From positions 1 through 64,000 of the forward strand of contig NZ_LDJI01000045.1 in assembly GCF_001431415.1 (NCBI RefSeq): DNA of 64,000 nt, in the 5' to 3' direction. This DNA comes from Stenotrophomonas humi (GTDB lineage: Bacteria; Pseudomonadota; Gammaproteobacteria; Xanthomonadales; Xanthomonadaceae). The notes beneath the pieces were generated by a model. It had not been told where the DNA came from and did no database searches. It saw only the letters and a program-made list of their open reading frames with translations. The position numbers and the translations under genes are program-made. The first letter of the stretch is position 1, and the number at the start of each line of letters is the position of its first letter. This document shows, piece by piece, positions 19,789 through 27,214 of the stretch.

Positions 19789-20880
19789 GTGTCCAAGTGG
19801 CGTGGGTGGTTGCTGGTGTGCGGGGTCATGGCATTCTGCGGGGTAATGGAAACCCAAGCCGCACCACGTTATCCACAGGTATCGGTGTACGCGCACCGGG
19901 GCGCCAGCGCCTTGTTGCCGGAACACACGCTGGCTGCGTATGCACAGGCCATCTCCGACGGCGCCGACTATATCGAGCCGGATCTGGTGATGACCAAGGA
20001 CGGGGTGATGGTGGCCCGTCACGAAAACGAGATCGGTTCGACCACCGATGTCGCCACGCGCGCTGAATTTGCCGACCGCCGCACCCGCAAGGTGATCGAC
20101 GGGCAGGCCGAGGAAGGCTGGTTCACCGAAGACTTCACCCTGGCCGAGCTGAAGACGTTGTACGCCCGCGAGCGCCTGCCGCAGGTGCGCGGCACGGCCT
20201 TCGATGGGCAATTCCGCATCGCCTCGCTGGACGAGATCATCAGCTTCCTGGTGCAGCAGGCCGGGCGCGCCAACCGTGGCATCGGCCTGGCACCGGAGAT
20301 CAAGCACGGCAGCTATTTCCGTGGCATCGGCCTGCCGATGGAAGACAAGCTGCTGGCCACGCTACGAGGCAATCCCTATACCAACGTCGCGCCGATCCTG
20401 CTGCAGTCGTTCGAGACCGACAACCTGCGTGCGCTGCGCGGAAAACTGGGCAAGGATTCCAACATCCGCCTGCTGCAGTTGGTGGGTAACCCCGCAGACA
20501 AACCGGCCGATGTCACGCTGGCCGGCGGTTCACTGACTTATGCACAGATGATGACGCCCGCCGGGCTGCGTGACGTCGCCGCCTATGCCGATGCCATCGG
20601 CGCCGAGAAGCGCGCCGTGGTGCCGATGGATGTGCAGGGCCGGTTGGGTGCGCCGACGGCATTGACCGCCGATGCGCATGCCGCCGGCCTGCAGGTGGTG
20701 GTCTACACGTTCCGGCCTGAGAATCCCTTCCTGCCGCCGGCGTTGCGCCAAGGGGCGGAGACCGCGCGCAATCCCGATGCTTCCGTGGCCGAGATGCGTG
20801 TGTTCCTGCAGGCGGGAATTGATGCCTTGTTTACCGACGATCCGGCGCTGGGGCGTCGTGCGGTGGATGGCGCTCCCTGA
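19789..20880 (+). CDS. glpQ: Exported glycerophosphodiester phosphodiesterase
   Basis: A 363-residue enzyme that hydrolyses glycerophosphodiesters to glycerol-3-phosphate and an alcohol. The catalytic motif AHRGAS (residues 35-40) is followed by PEHTLAAY and by the metal-binding IEPDLVMTKDG; the His of the ARHENEIG motif and EIKHGSYF also match the family. The GTG start at 19789 is chosen because GGAG lies 7 nt upstream and it gives a good signal peptide (WRGWLLVCGVMAFCGVMETQAA); an upstream in-frame ATG at 19738 is possible. The signal implies a periplasmic enzyme like GlpQ rather than cytoplasmic UgpQ. It lies downstream of the ABC-F gene on the same strand. Confidence 0.9.
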   Translation: MSKWRGWLLVCGVMAFCGVMETQAAPRYPQVSVYAHRGASALLPEHTLAAYAQAISDGADYIEPDLVMTKDGVMVARHENEIGSTTDVATRAEFADRRTRKVIDGQAEEGWFTEDFTLAELKTLYARERLPQVRGTAFDGQFRIASLDEIISFLVQQAGRANRGIGLAPEIKHGSYFRGIGLPMEDKLLATLRGNPYTNVAPILLQSFETDNLRALRGKLGKDSNIRLLQLVGNPADKPADVTLAGGSLTYAQMMTPAGLRDVAAYADAIGAEKRAVVPMDVQGRLGAPTALTADAHAAGLQVVVYTFRPENPFLPPALRQGAETARNPDASVAEMRVFLQAGIDALFTDDPALGRRAVDGAP

Positions 20881-20943
20881 GGATCGGGTGGTTGGGTTGA
20901 GGGGCAGCTCCCAAGCAGCCCCAACCAACAAGCAGAAACAAAC

Positions 20944-21723
20944 CTACTGCGGGCTGTCCGGGTCGCGTCGCCGCAGCGGCACCACGACTTCGTAGTCCCG
21001 GCCTTCGCGGGGTTGCCACAGCACCGGCACCCGGCCTGGCGCGGGTGGCTCCAGTTCGTTGTCAGCCAGCGGCTGCACGTCTTCCTCTTCTTCGTCTTCC
21101 CAGCTGTAGCGCTTGCGCGCTGCCATCGGGTCGGCACGGCGGAACATCAATGCGGCGATCAGGCCAGCGGCAGCGCCGCCCATGTGCGATTGCCACGACA
21201 CGCCCGGCTCGTGCGGCAGGATGGTGATCAACATGCTGCCGTAGAACAGGAAGCCGATCATGCTGGCGGCGATGGCCTGACGGTCACGGCGCAGCAGGCC
21301 CAGTACGAAGACCAGGAACATCAGGCCGTGGGTCACGCCACTGGCGCCCAGATGGTGGCTGCCGATATCGCCCAGCAACCAGGCACCCAGGCCGGAACCT
21401 ATCCACAGCAAAGGCAACGCGCGCAGCGTGGCCTGTGGATAAACACTGCCGGCCAGCGTGCCCAGGATCAGCAGGGCGACTGCGTTGGCGCCCAGGTGTT
21501 CGATGGAACCGTGCAGCAGCGGCGCGCCCAGCAGGCCGAGCAGGCCGTGGCTTTCCAAGGGCGCAACCGACCACGCCCGCCAGTCCCAGCCACTGCTCTG
21601 AACGGCGAATATCGCCACCAGCAGCAGCACGAAACCCAGGCTCAGGTTGAAGGCGCGCAGCACGCGGCTGCGGTCATTGCGGGCCGGCGCGTTGCCGGTG
21701 TCAGGCGCGATCTGCGTATCCAT
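20944..21723 (-). CDS. Rhomboid-family intramembrane serine protease
   Basis: A 259-residue membrane protein with six hydrophobic segments. The catalytic serine is S128 in GASGVTHG and the partner histidine H180 in SHMGGAAAGL; a conserved HGSIEHLGAN motif (residues 71-80) precedes them, as in GlpG-type rhomboids. The C-terminal 60 residues are charged and Pro-rich and probably cytoplasmic. Rhomboids cut single-pass membrane proteins inside the bilayer. The gene converges on the GDPD gene and lies 97 bp after terC in the same direction. Substrate unknown. Confidence 0.9.
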   Translation of the reverse strand: MDTQIAPDTGNAPARNDRSRVLRAFNLSLGFVLLLVAIFAVQSSGWDWRAWSVAPLESHGLLGLLGAPLLHGSIEHLGANAVALLILGTLAGSVYPQATLRALPLLWIGSGLGAWLLGDIGSHHLGASGVTHGLMFLVFVLGLLRRDRQAIAASMIGFLFYGSMLITILPHEPGVSWQSHMGGAAAGLIAALMFRRADPMAARKRYSWEDEEEEDVQPLADNELEPPAPGRVPVLWQPREGRDYEVVVPLRRRDPDSPQ

Positions 21724-21820
21724 GACATCAGAACTTGCGGCAGCCCCCGCGATTGCAAGGGGGCCGCGTTCGGGAACAGGCGTGCCACCAGCGGGACAAT
21801 CCCGCCGGTGGCACGGGGTA

Positions 21821-22780
21821 TCAGCCGTGGTTCTGCTTCGGCGGGATCTTCAGGCTCAGGATCATGGTGGCGATCAGGATCGCGGCCACCACGCCCAGCG
21901 ACACCGGCACCGGGATCTTGAAGATGTCGATCAGCAGCATCTTGGTACCAATGAACGCCAGGATCACCGCCAGGCCATACGGCAGCAGGTGGAAGCGATC
22001 CGCCATACCGGCCAGCAGGAAGAACATCGCGCGCAGGCCCAGCACCGCGAACACGTTCGAGGTCAGCACGATGAACGGATCGGTGGTGATGGCGAAGATG
22101 GCCGGGATCGAATCCACCGCGAAGATCACGTCGGTGACCGCTATCAGGATCAGCACCACGAACATCGGGGTGAACCAGCGCACGCCGTTCTTCTCGGTGA
22201 CCAGGCGGTTGCCGTTGTACTCATGGCTGATGCGCAGGTGCTTGCGCATGAACTTCAGCGCCGGGTTGTTGTCCAGGCTGGGCTCCTCGCCGGCGGCGGT
22301 CCACATCTTCCAACCGGTGAACAGCAGGAACGCGCCGAACACGTACAGCAGCCAATGGAACTGGCTGACCAGCACGGTGCCGGCGAAGATCATGACTGTG
22401 CGCAGCACGATGGCACCCAGGATGCCGATGATCAACACGCGTTGGCGCTGCGTCTCGGGCACCGCGAAGTAGCCCATGATCAGCAGGAACACGAAGATGT
22501 TGTCGACCGCCAGGGCCTTCTCGATCAGGTAACCGGTCAGGAACTGCAGGCCCACTTCGTTGGCCACGGCCACGCCGGCGGTTTCATTGAGGTAGTACCA
22601 GAGGCCTGCGTTGAAGGCCAGGGCCAGCGCCACCCAGCCCAGCGACCACCACAGCGCCTCCTTGAAGGTGACCTTGTGCGGGCCGCCGTGGCGCATGAGC
22701 ACCAGGTCGATCAGCAGGGCGGCAATGACGACGGCAACGAAGCCGCCCCAAAGCCAGGGATTACCAATTGTCTGAATCAT
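21821..22780 (-). CDS. TerC-family membrane protein, probable manganese exporter
   Basis: A 319-residue integral membrane protein with about nine segments. The TerC hallmarks are present: EKALAVDNIFVFLLIMGYF in the middle and TDVIFAVDSIPAIFAIT later, each carrying the acidic residues thought to bind metal. It begins MIQTIGNPWLWGGFVAVVIA. The gene is preceded by a leader that looks like a yybP-ykoY riboswitch, which senses Mn2+ and is known to control TerC and MntP exporters; this supports a role in manganese efflux or in loading exported metalloenzymes. Older annotation as tellurite resistance is not supported by context here. Confidence 0.9.
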   Translation of the reverse strand: MIQTIGNPWLWGGFVAVVIAALLIDLVLMRHGGPHKVTFKEALWWSLGWVALALAFNAGLWYYLNETAGVAVANEVGLQFLTGYLIEKALAVDNIFVFLLIMGYFAVPETQRQRVLIIGILGAIVLRTVMIFAGTVLVSQFHWLLYVFGAFLLFTGWKMWTAAGEEPSLDNNPALKFMRKHLRISHEYNGNRLVTEKNGVRWFTPMFVVLILIAVTDVIFAVDSIPAIFAITTDPFIVLTSNVFAVLGLRAMFFLLAGMADRFHLLPYGLAVILAFIGTKMLLIDIFKIPVPVSLGVVAAILIATMILSLKIPPKQNHG

Positions 22781-22844
22781 GGGGATTTCCGGTCATGTGA
22801 AAGGTTCTCGGGACCACACAGGCCAAGAGCTGGACACGGAATCA

Positions 22845-22985
22845 GGGGAGACCGGGGACAGAGCTTCGCCAATGCGGCGAAGGTCTTGCTCACAGTCCCG
22901 GCGGTCGGAACTGCCGTTGCACCGGAGCCTTGCGGCTCGAATTGACGGCGACAACGTCTGGGAGCTACTCCCCTTCTGGGGCTGA
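22845..22985 (-). ncRNA. yybP-ykoY-type manganese riboswitch leader of terC
   Basis: On the minus strand the terC leader contains AAGGGGAGTAGC (rc of 22964-22975), the conserved first loop of yybP-ykoY riboswitches, and farther on GAGCAAGACC (rc of 22882-22891) followed by a stem CTTCGCC/GGCGAAG (22864-22882). Position directly upstream of a TerC gene is the known context. Ends are approximate. No T-run follows the last stem, so control may act on translation or by Rho. Confidence 0.8.
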
Positions 22986-23059
22986 ATACTGCGGCCTATG
23001 GTCGCCACAGTCAACGAGTGCCCCTCGGGGCCGAGGCCCGGCACGGCTACAATAGCGCC

Positions 23060-24229
23060 ATGAATACCCCACTTCCCGTCGTACGCCTGAAGAACGCGTG
23101 GCGCTCCAGCCACCCGTGGATTTTCCAGAAGCTGGTCGAAAAGCCGACCGTCAAGCCCAAGTCGGGCACCATCGTCGACGTGGTCGGCGTGGATGAGGTG
23201 TGGATCGGCCGTGGTTTCTATAACGGTCATTCGCGTATCGCCGTGCGCATTCTGGAAACCGATCCGGATGTGGCGGTGGACCAGGCCTGGTTCTCCCGCA
23301 AGATCGCCGATGCGGTGTCGCTGCGTCGTGACGTGCTCAAGCTCGACGCGATCTCCGACGCCTGGCGCGTGGTCCACAGTGAGGGTGACGGCCTGTCCGG
23401 CCTGGTCGTGGACCGTTATGCCGACCTGATCGTGGTCGAGTTCTTCGCCGCCGGCATGTTCCGCCACCGCGAGTGGATCTATGAAGCGCTGCGCGAGCAG
23501 TTCCCGGGCTGCCGCTTCCACAGCTTCGCCGACGAACACGTGCAGAAGCAGGAAAGCTTCGATTTCCACGGCAACACCACCACCGAGCCGTCGGTGATCA
23601 CCGAATACGGCATCAAGTTCCGTGCCGACCCGGCCGGCGCGCACAAGACCGGTTTCTTCGCCGACCAGCGTGAGAACCGTGAGTGGTTGAGCCAGCAGGT
23701 GGAAGGCAAGACCGTGCTGGACCTGTGCTGCAACACCGGTGGCTTTGCGGTGTACGCCGCCGCGCGCGGTGCCAGTGAGGTACTGGGCGTGGACATCGAC
23801 CAGGACGTGATCCAGATCGCCAAGAGCAACGCGCGTCTGAACAACGCCAAGCCCAAGTTCGTGCAGGCCGACATCTTCCCGTGGCTGCGCGATGCGGCCA
23901 ACCGCGGCGAGCAGTACGACGTGGTGATCCTGGATCCGGCCAAGATGACCCGCGACCGCGACCAGGTCATCACCGCACTGAAGAAGTACCTGGACATGAA
24001 CAAGCTGGCACTGGGCGTGGTCAAGCCGGGTGGTCTGTTCGCCACGTTCTCCTGCACCGGCCTGGTGGCCGAGGATCAGTTCCTGGACATGCTGCGTCGT
24101 GCCGCGTTCTATTCCAACCGCACCATCCAGATCCTGAAGGTGGCCGGCGCCGGCCCGGATCACCCGTTCATGGCGCACGTGCAGGAATCGCGTTACCTCA
24201 AGGCCGTGTTCTGCCGCGTGGTGGATTGA
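23060..24229 (+). CDS. Class I SAM-dependent rRNA methyltransferase (RlmI-like)
   Basis: A 389-residue methyltransferase of the RlmI/YccW family, which methylates C5 of a cytosine in 23S rRNA. A PUA-like RNA-binding domain is N-terminal (VVRLKNAWRSSHPWIFQ). The SAM site is TVLDLCCNTGGFAVYAA with GVDIDQD as motif II. The catalytic region has ILDPAKM and FSCTGLVAEDQF, where the Cys is the likely nucleophile. ATG 23060 is chosen because the homologous N-terminus begins there; an upstream open extension lacks family similarity. Length is normal. It diverges from terC; the two share a 279-bp intergenic region holding the riboswitch and both promoters. Confidence 0.88.
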   Translation: MNTPLPVVRLKNAWRSSHPWIFQKLVEKPTVKPKSGTIVDVVGVDEVWIGRGFYNGHSRIAVRILETDPDVAVDQAWFSRKIADAVSLRRDVLKLDAISDAWRVVHSEGDGLSGLVVDRYADLIVVEFFAAGMFRHREWIYEALREQFPGCRFHSFADEHVQKQESFDFHGNTTTEPSVITEYGIKFRADPAGAHKTGFFADQRENREWLSQQVEGKTVLDLCCNTGGFAVYAAARGASEVLGVDIDQDVIQIAKSNARLNNAKPKFVQADIFPWLRDAANRGEQYDVVILDPAKMTRDRDQVITALKKYLDMNKLALGVVKPGGLFATFSCTGLVAEDQFLDMLRRAAFYSNRTIQILKVAGAGPDHPFMAHVQESRYLKAVFCRVVD

Positions 24230-24267
24230 ACGCCGCGCGCTGAATCTGCCGGTTCGCGGGATTGGCT

Positions 24268-24299
24268 TCCTCCCTTGCGCCACAGGCGAAGGGGAGGAG
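24268..24299. repeat. Palindromic extragenic repeat
   Basis: CCTCCC...GCGCC ACA GGCG...GGGGAGG forms an imperfect stem-loop between the methyltransferase and dipeptidase genes. It resembles other CT-rich/AG-rich palindromes in the window (31809, 31933, 39589, 56874, 62413). Confidence 0.55.
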
Positions 24300-24391
24300 G
24301 GCTCTTGTCGCCCCACGCCCATGCCGTCCGTCACTGGCCGGTGGCGCCATCACAGCGTTAAGGTCGGCCTTTCCATCCACGGTGAGGCCTC

Positions 24392-25633
24392 ATGACGCTG
24401 CGTCCCCTGTCCCTGTTGGTATCCCTGTCGCTGTGCTGGCCGCTTGCCGCCTCGGCGGTGGAGTTCAGCCAGGCCGAACTGGCCAAGGCCAGTGCGTTGC
24501 AGCAGCGGCTGCTCACCCTGGATACGCATCTGGATACGCCGGCCAACTTCGCCCGGCCGGATTTCAACATCATGCAGCGGCATGACCACAATGCGTTGTC
24601 GCAGGTGGATTACCCGCGCATGGTGGAAGGCGCGCTGGATGGTGGCTTCTTTGCGATCTACACCGACCAGGGCGACCGCACGCAGGCCGCGCACCGCGCC
24701 GAGCGCGACCATGGTCTGCAGCGGATGATGCAGATCCACGAAATGCTGGCGGCCAACCCGGACAAGTTCCAGCTGGCACTGACGGCCGACGATGCGGCGC
24801 GGATCAAGGCCGCCGGCAAGCGCGTGGTCTACATCAGCATGGAGAACGGCAGCCCGCTGGTGGCCGACCCGTCGCTGCTGAGCTTCTACCACGCTGCTGG
24901 CCTGCGGCTGATGTCGACGGTGCACTTCGCCAACAACGAATTCGCTGATTCGGCCACCGACCCCAAGGGCGCCGAATGGAAAGGGCTGAGCCCGACGGGC
25001 AAGGCGCTGGTCAACGAGGCGGTGAAGCTGGGCATCGTGATCGACCAGTCGCACGCCTCCGATGCGGTGTTCGACAACCTCATCGACATGATGCCGGTGC
25101 CCTTCATCCTGTCGCACAGCTCGGCCAAGGCGATCTTCAACCACGCGCGCAACCTCGACGACGCGCGTCTGCGCCAGCTCGCGGCCAAGGGTGGGGTGAT
25201 CCAGGCCAATGCCTACGGCGGTTACCTGATCGACGAAACCAAGAGCCCCGAGCGCAAGCAGGCCGAGGAAGCATTGGAGAAGCGACTGGGTGGCTGGGAA
25301 AACATGACCATGGCCAAGGGCGCGGAACTGGCCAGCGCCATGGCCGAGCTGGACAAGCAGTACCCCCGGCCCAAGGCCACGCTGGATGACTTCTTCCAGC
25401 ATTTCGGCCACATGCTCGACGTGGTCGGCCCGGATCATGTCGGTATCGGCATGGACTGGGACGGCGGCGGCGGCGTGACCGGCATGCAGGACGCCAGCGA
25501 CCTGCCCAAGATCACCGCGTGGATGCAGCGCCGTGGCTTGAGCGAGGCGCAGATCGCCAACATCTGGAGCGGCAACGTGCTGCGGGTGATGCGCCAGGCG
25601 CAGGATTACGCCGCCAGGCAGGCTGCCCCGTAA
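24392..25633 (+). CDS. Exported dipeptidase, peptidase family M19
   Basis: A 413-residue zinc dipeptidase. A signal peptide (MTLRPLSLLVSLSLCWPLAA, cleavage after SA) leads into the metal-binding TLDTHLDTP, with His46 and Asp48 as ligands. Further family motifs are VVYISMENGSPL with the bridging Glu, LGIVIDQSHAS, FILSHSSAKAIFNHARN with His ligands, and GIGMDWDGGGG near the C-terminus. M19 enzymes (renal-dipeptidase type) split dipeptides, including D-amino-acid-containing ones, and in bacteria work in the periplasm. GAGG lies upstream of the ATG. Convergent with the next gene. Confidence 0.92.
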   Translation: MTLRPLSLLVSLSLCWPLAASAVEFSQAELAKASALQQRLLTLDTHLDTPANFARPDFNIMQRHDHNALSQVDYPRMVEGALDGGFFAIYTDQGDRTQAAHRAERDHGLQRMMQIHEMLAANPDKFQLALTADDAARIKAAGKRVVYISMENGSPLVADPSLLSFYHAAGLRLMSTVHFANNEFADSATDPKGAEWKGLSPTGKALVNEAVKLGIVIDQSHASDAVFDNLIDMMPVPFILSHSSAKAIFNHARNLDDARLRQLAAKGGVIQANAYGGYLIDETKSPERKQAEEALEKRLGGWENMTMAKGAELASAMAELDKQYPRPKATLDDFFQHFGHMLDVVGPDHVGIGMDWDGGGGVTGMQDASDLPKITAWMQRRGLSEAQIANIWSGNVLRVMRQAQDYAARQAAP

Positions 25634-25690
25634 GCAGCGTGGTCCCGGATGCGCTGACGCGTGTCCGGGTTACCTCAAGGTGCGGTGTGC

Positions 25691-25719
25691 AACCCGGGGA
25701 GGCGCAGCGCACCCGGGTT
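25691..25719. terminator. GC-rich hairpin between convergent genes
   Basis: AACCCGGG (25691-25698) and CCCGGGTT (25712-25719) form a perfect 8-bp stem in the 93-bp gap between convergent genes. No T-run on either side, so it may slow or mark transcript ends rather than act as a full intrinsic terminator. Confidence 0.4.
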
Positions 25720-25726
25720 CGCTCAC

Positions 25727-27202
25727 TCAGCGCGCGGCCGGCAACGTCAGCCGGTAGACCAGCACGCGGTTGTCATTGTCGAACGCCGAATCGCAGCGCT
25801 CGCCCTGCATGACGCAGTGATGGGCGATGAAGTCGTTGTCGTTGCCGACCAACAGCAGCCAGTCATCCGGACGCGCCGGGTCCAGCGCCGGCTGCAGATC
25901 CATGGCCTCCCACTTTTCCGAGAACAGCTGCGGGTCGTTGTGGCGCGCGCTGTCCAGGTGCAGGCCGACACGTGCCAGTTGACTGGGGTCGAGCAGATTC
26001 AGCAGTTCGCTCCAGCGGGCCGGGATGATGCCGGGTTTGAGCATGCTGTGCGCCGGGTCGGCGAGCAGCGAGGTGGTGCCGGTTTCATAGGCGCTGCCGG
26101 CCAGATTGCTGGCACCGTCGGTATCCACCAGCAGGATGCTCTTGAACACCGCCGGCCAGGTTTTGTCGCTGCCCAGGCCGTTGCCGTCACGGGCCAGCAG
26201 CAGGAAGCGGTGTGTGTCCAGCGCACGCAGCTCGCTCTGCGCGGCGGTGCGGTTGGCCCCAGCGCCATCGCCCTTGGCGGTGTAGGCCGGCAACTGCACC
26301 ACGAAGTGCTGCAGCGGCTGCTTCGGCAACGGGTCCAGCGACACGTCGTAGACCAGCACGCGGGTATTGATGCGGCCATCGGCCCCACCGCTGCTGCTGT
26401 CCTGCACCAGCGCACTCTGCAATGCCACGAACAGGCGCGTGCCGTCCGGTGACAAGGCCATGCCTTCCACGCCCTGGTTGTTGCGGCGGCCACTGCGCGG
26501 CGGTTGCAGCGAACCGAAATCGGGCTGGCCGTCGCGCATCGGCTGCACCGCCGGCGGCGGTACCAGCACGCCCTGCAGGTGGCCATCGGGGCTGAAGTAG
26601 TACACGTTGGCCGCGTATTCGTCGCCCACGTAGAAATGGCCGTCGGTGGTGAACTGCAACGACTCGGCATCCATCGAGATCTTGCCGCCCCCGGTGCCGC
26701 TGCGCGGGACCGGTAGACGGATGCCGTGGCGGACCTGGCTGGCATTGCCGGGGTCGGCGCCAGTGAACGGTTGCCCGTCGAAATCGCGCAGCTCCAGCCC
26801 GCCATCCACCTGAAGGCTCACAACACCAGCGGTGCCGTTCTTGCCCGGCGCGATGTGCAGCTGCAGTTTCTCCAGCCGCGCCGGGTAGTCGTAGAACAGG
26901 CCGGCACCGGGATCGTTGCGGCCGCGGTCGGGCAGTGTCCACAACACGCCGCGGTAGCCGCCATCGGCATCACGCGTCCAACTGCCCGGTGCGACGGCCA
27001 GTGACGAGAACGAGCCGAAGGTATCGCCGAGGAAATCCCGCGTCGCCGCCGGCAGACTGCCGGCGGCGACCAGGCCGTGGTCGATGTACTGCTGCCCGTT
27101 GATCTGCAGGCTGCGTGGTGGCGGCTGCGTGACCAGGTGCGGGGTGGTGAAGCTGGCACCGGCCAGGCCGGCGGCGAGCAGAGCAGTGGCGAACAGTGGC
27201 AT
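25727..27202 (-). CDS. Exported phytase-like esterase
   Basis: A 491-residue exported protein of the esterase-like/phytase-like beta-propeller family (PF13449 type). It has a signal peptide (MPLFATALLAAGLAGASF) and repeated propeller-like strands with the family features WTLPDRGRND, NQGVEGMALSPDG (about residue 245) and the C-terminal LLVGNDNDF. Family members are linked to phytate or phosphoester use, but the reaction is not proven for this subfamily. It starts 12 bp after a TonB-dependent receptor gene and is surely cotranscribed with it, suggesting the receptor imports a compound the enzyme works on or its product. Confidence 0.78.
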   Translation of the reverse strand: MPLFATALLAAGLAGASFTTPHLVTQPPPRSLQINGQQYIDHGLVAAGSLPAATRDFLGDTFGSFSSLAVAPGSWTRDADGGYRGVLWTLPDRGRNDPGAGLFYDYPARLEKLQLHIAPGKNGTAGVVSLQVDGGLELRDFDGQPFTGADPGNASQVRHGIRLPVPRSGTGGGKISMDAESLQFTTDGHFYVGDEYAANVYYFSPDGHLQGVLVPPPAVQPMRDGQPDFGSLQPPRSGRRNNQGVEGMALSPDGTRLFVALQSALVQDSSSGGADGRINTRVLVYDVSLDPLPKQPLQHFVVQLPAYTAKGDGAGANRTAAQSELRALDTHRFLLLARDGNGLGSDKTWPAVFKSILLVDTDGASNLAGSAYETGTTSLLADPAHSMLKPGIIPARWSELLNLLDPSQLARVGLHLDSARHNDPQLFSEKWEAMDLQPALDPARPDDWLLLVGNDNDFIAHHCVMQGERCDSAFDNDNRVLVYRLTLPAAR

Positions 27203-27214
27203 CGAAGGCTCCGC

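Noticed and set aside
22793-24334. A 513-codon minus-strand frame opposite the methyltransferase gene
   Set aside because: Shadow of the RlmI-like gene; its low-complexity His/Asp-rich product is typical of antisense frames.
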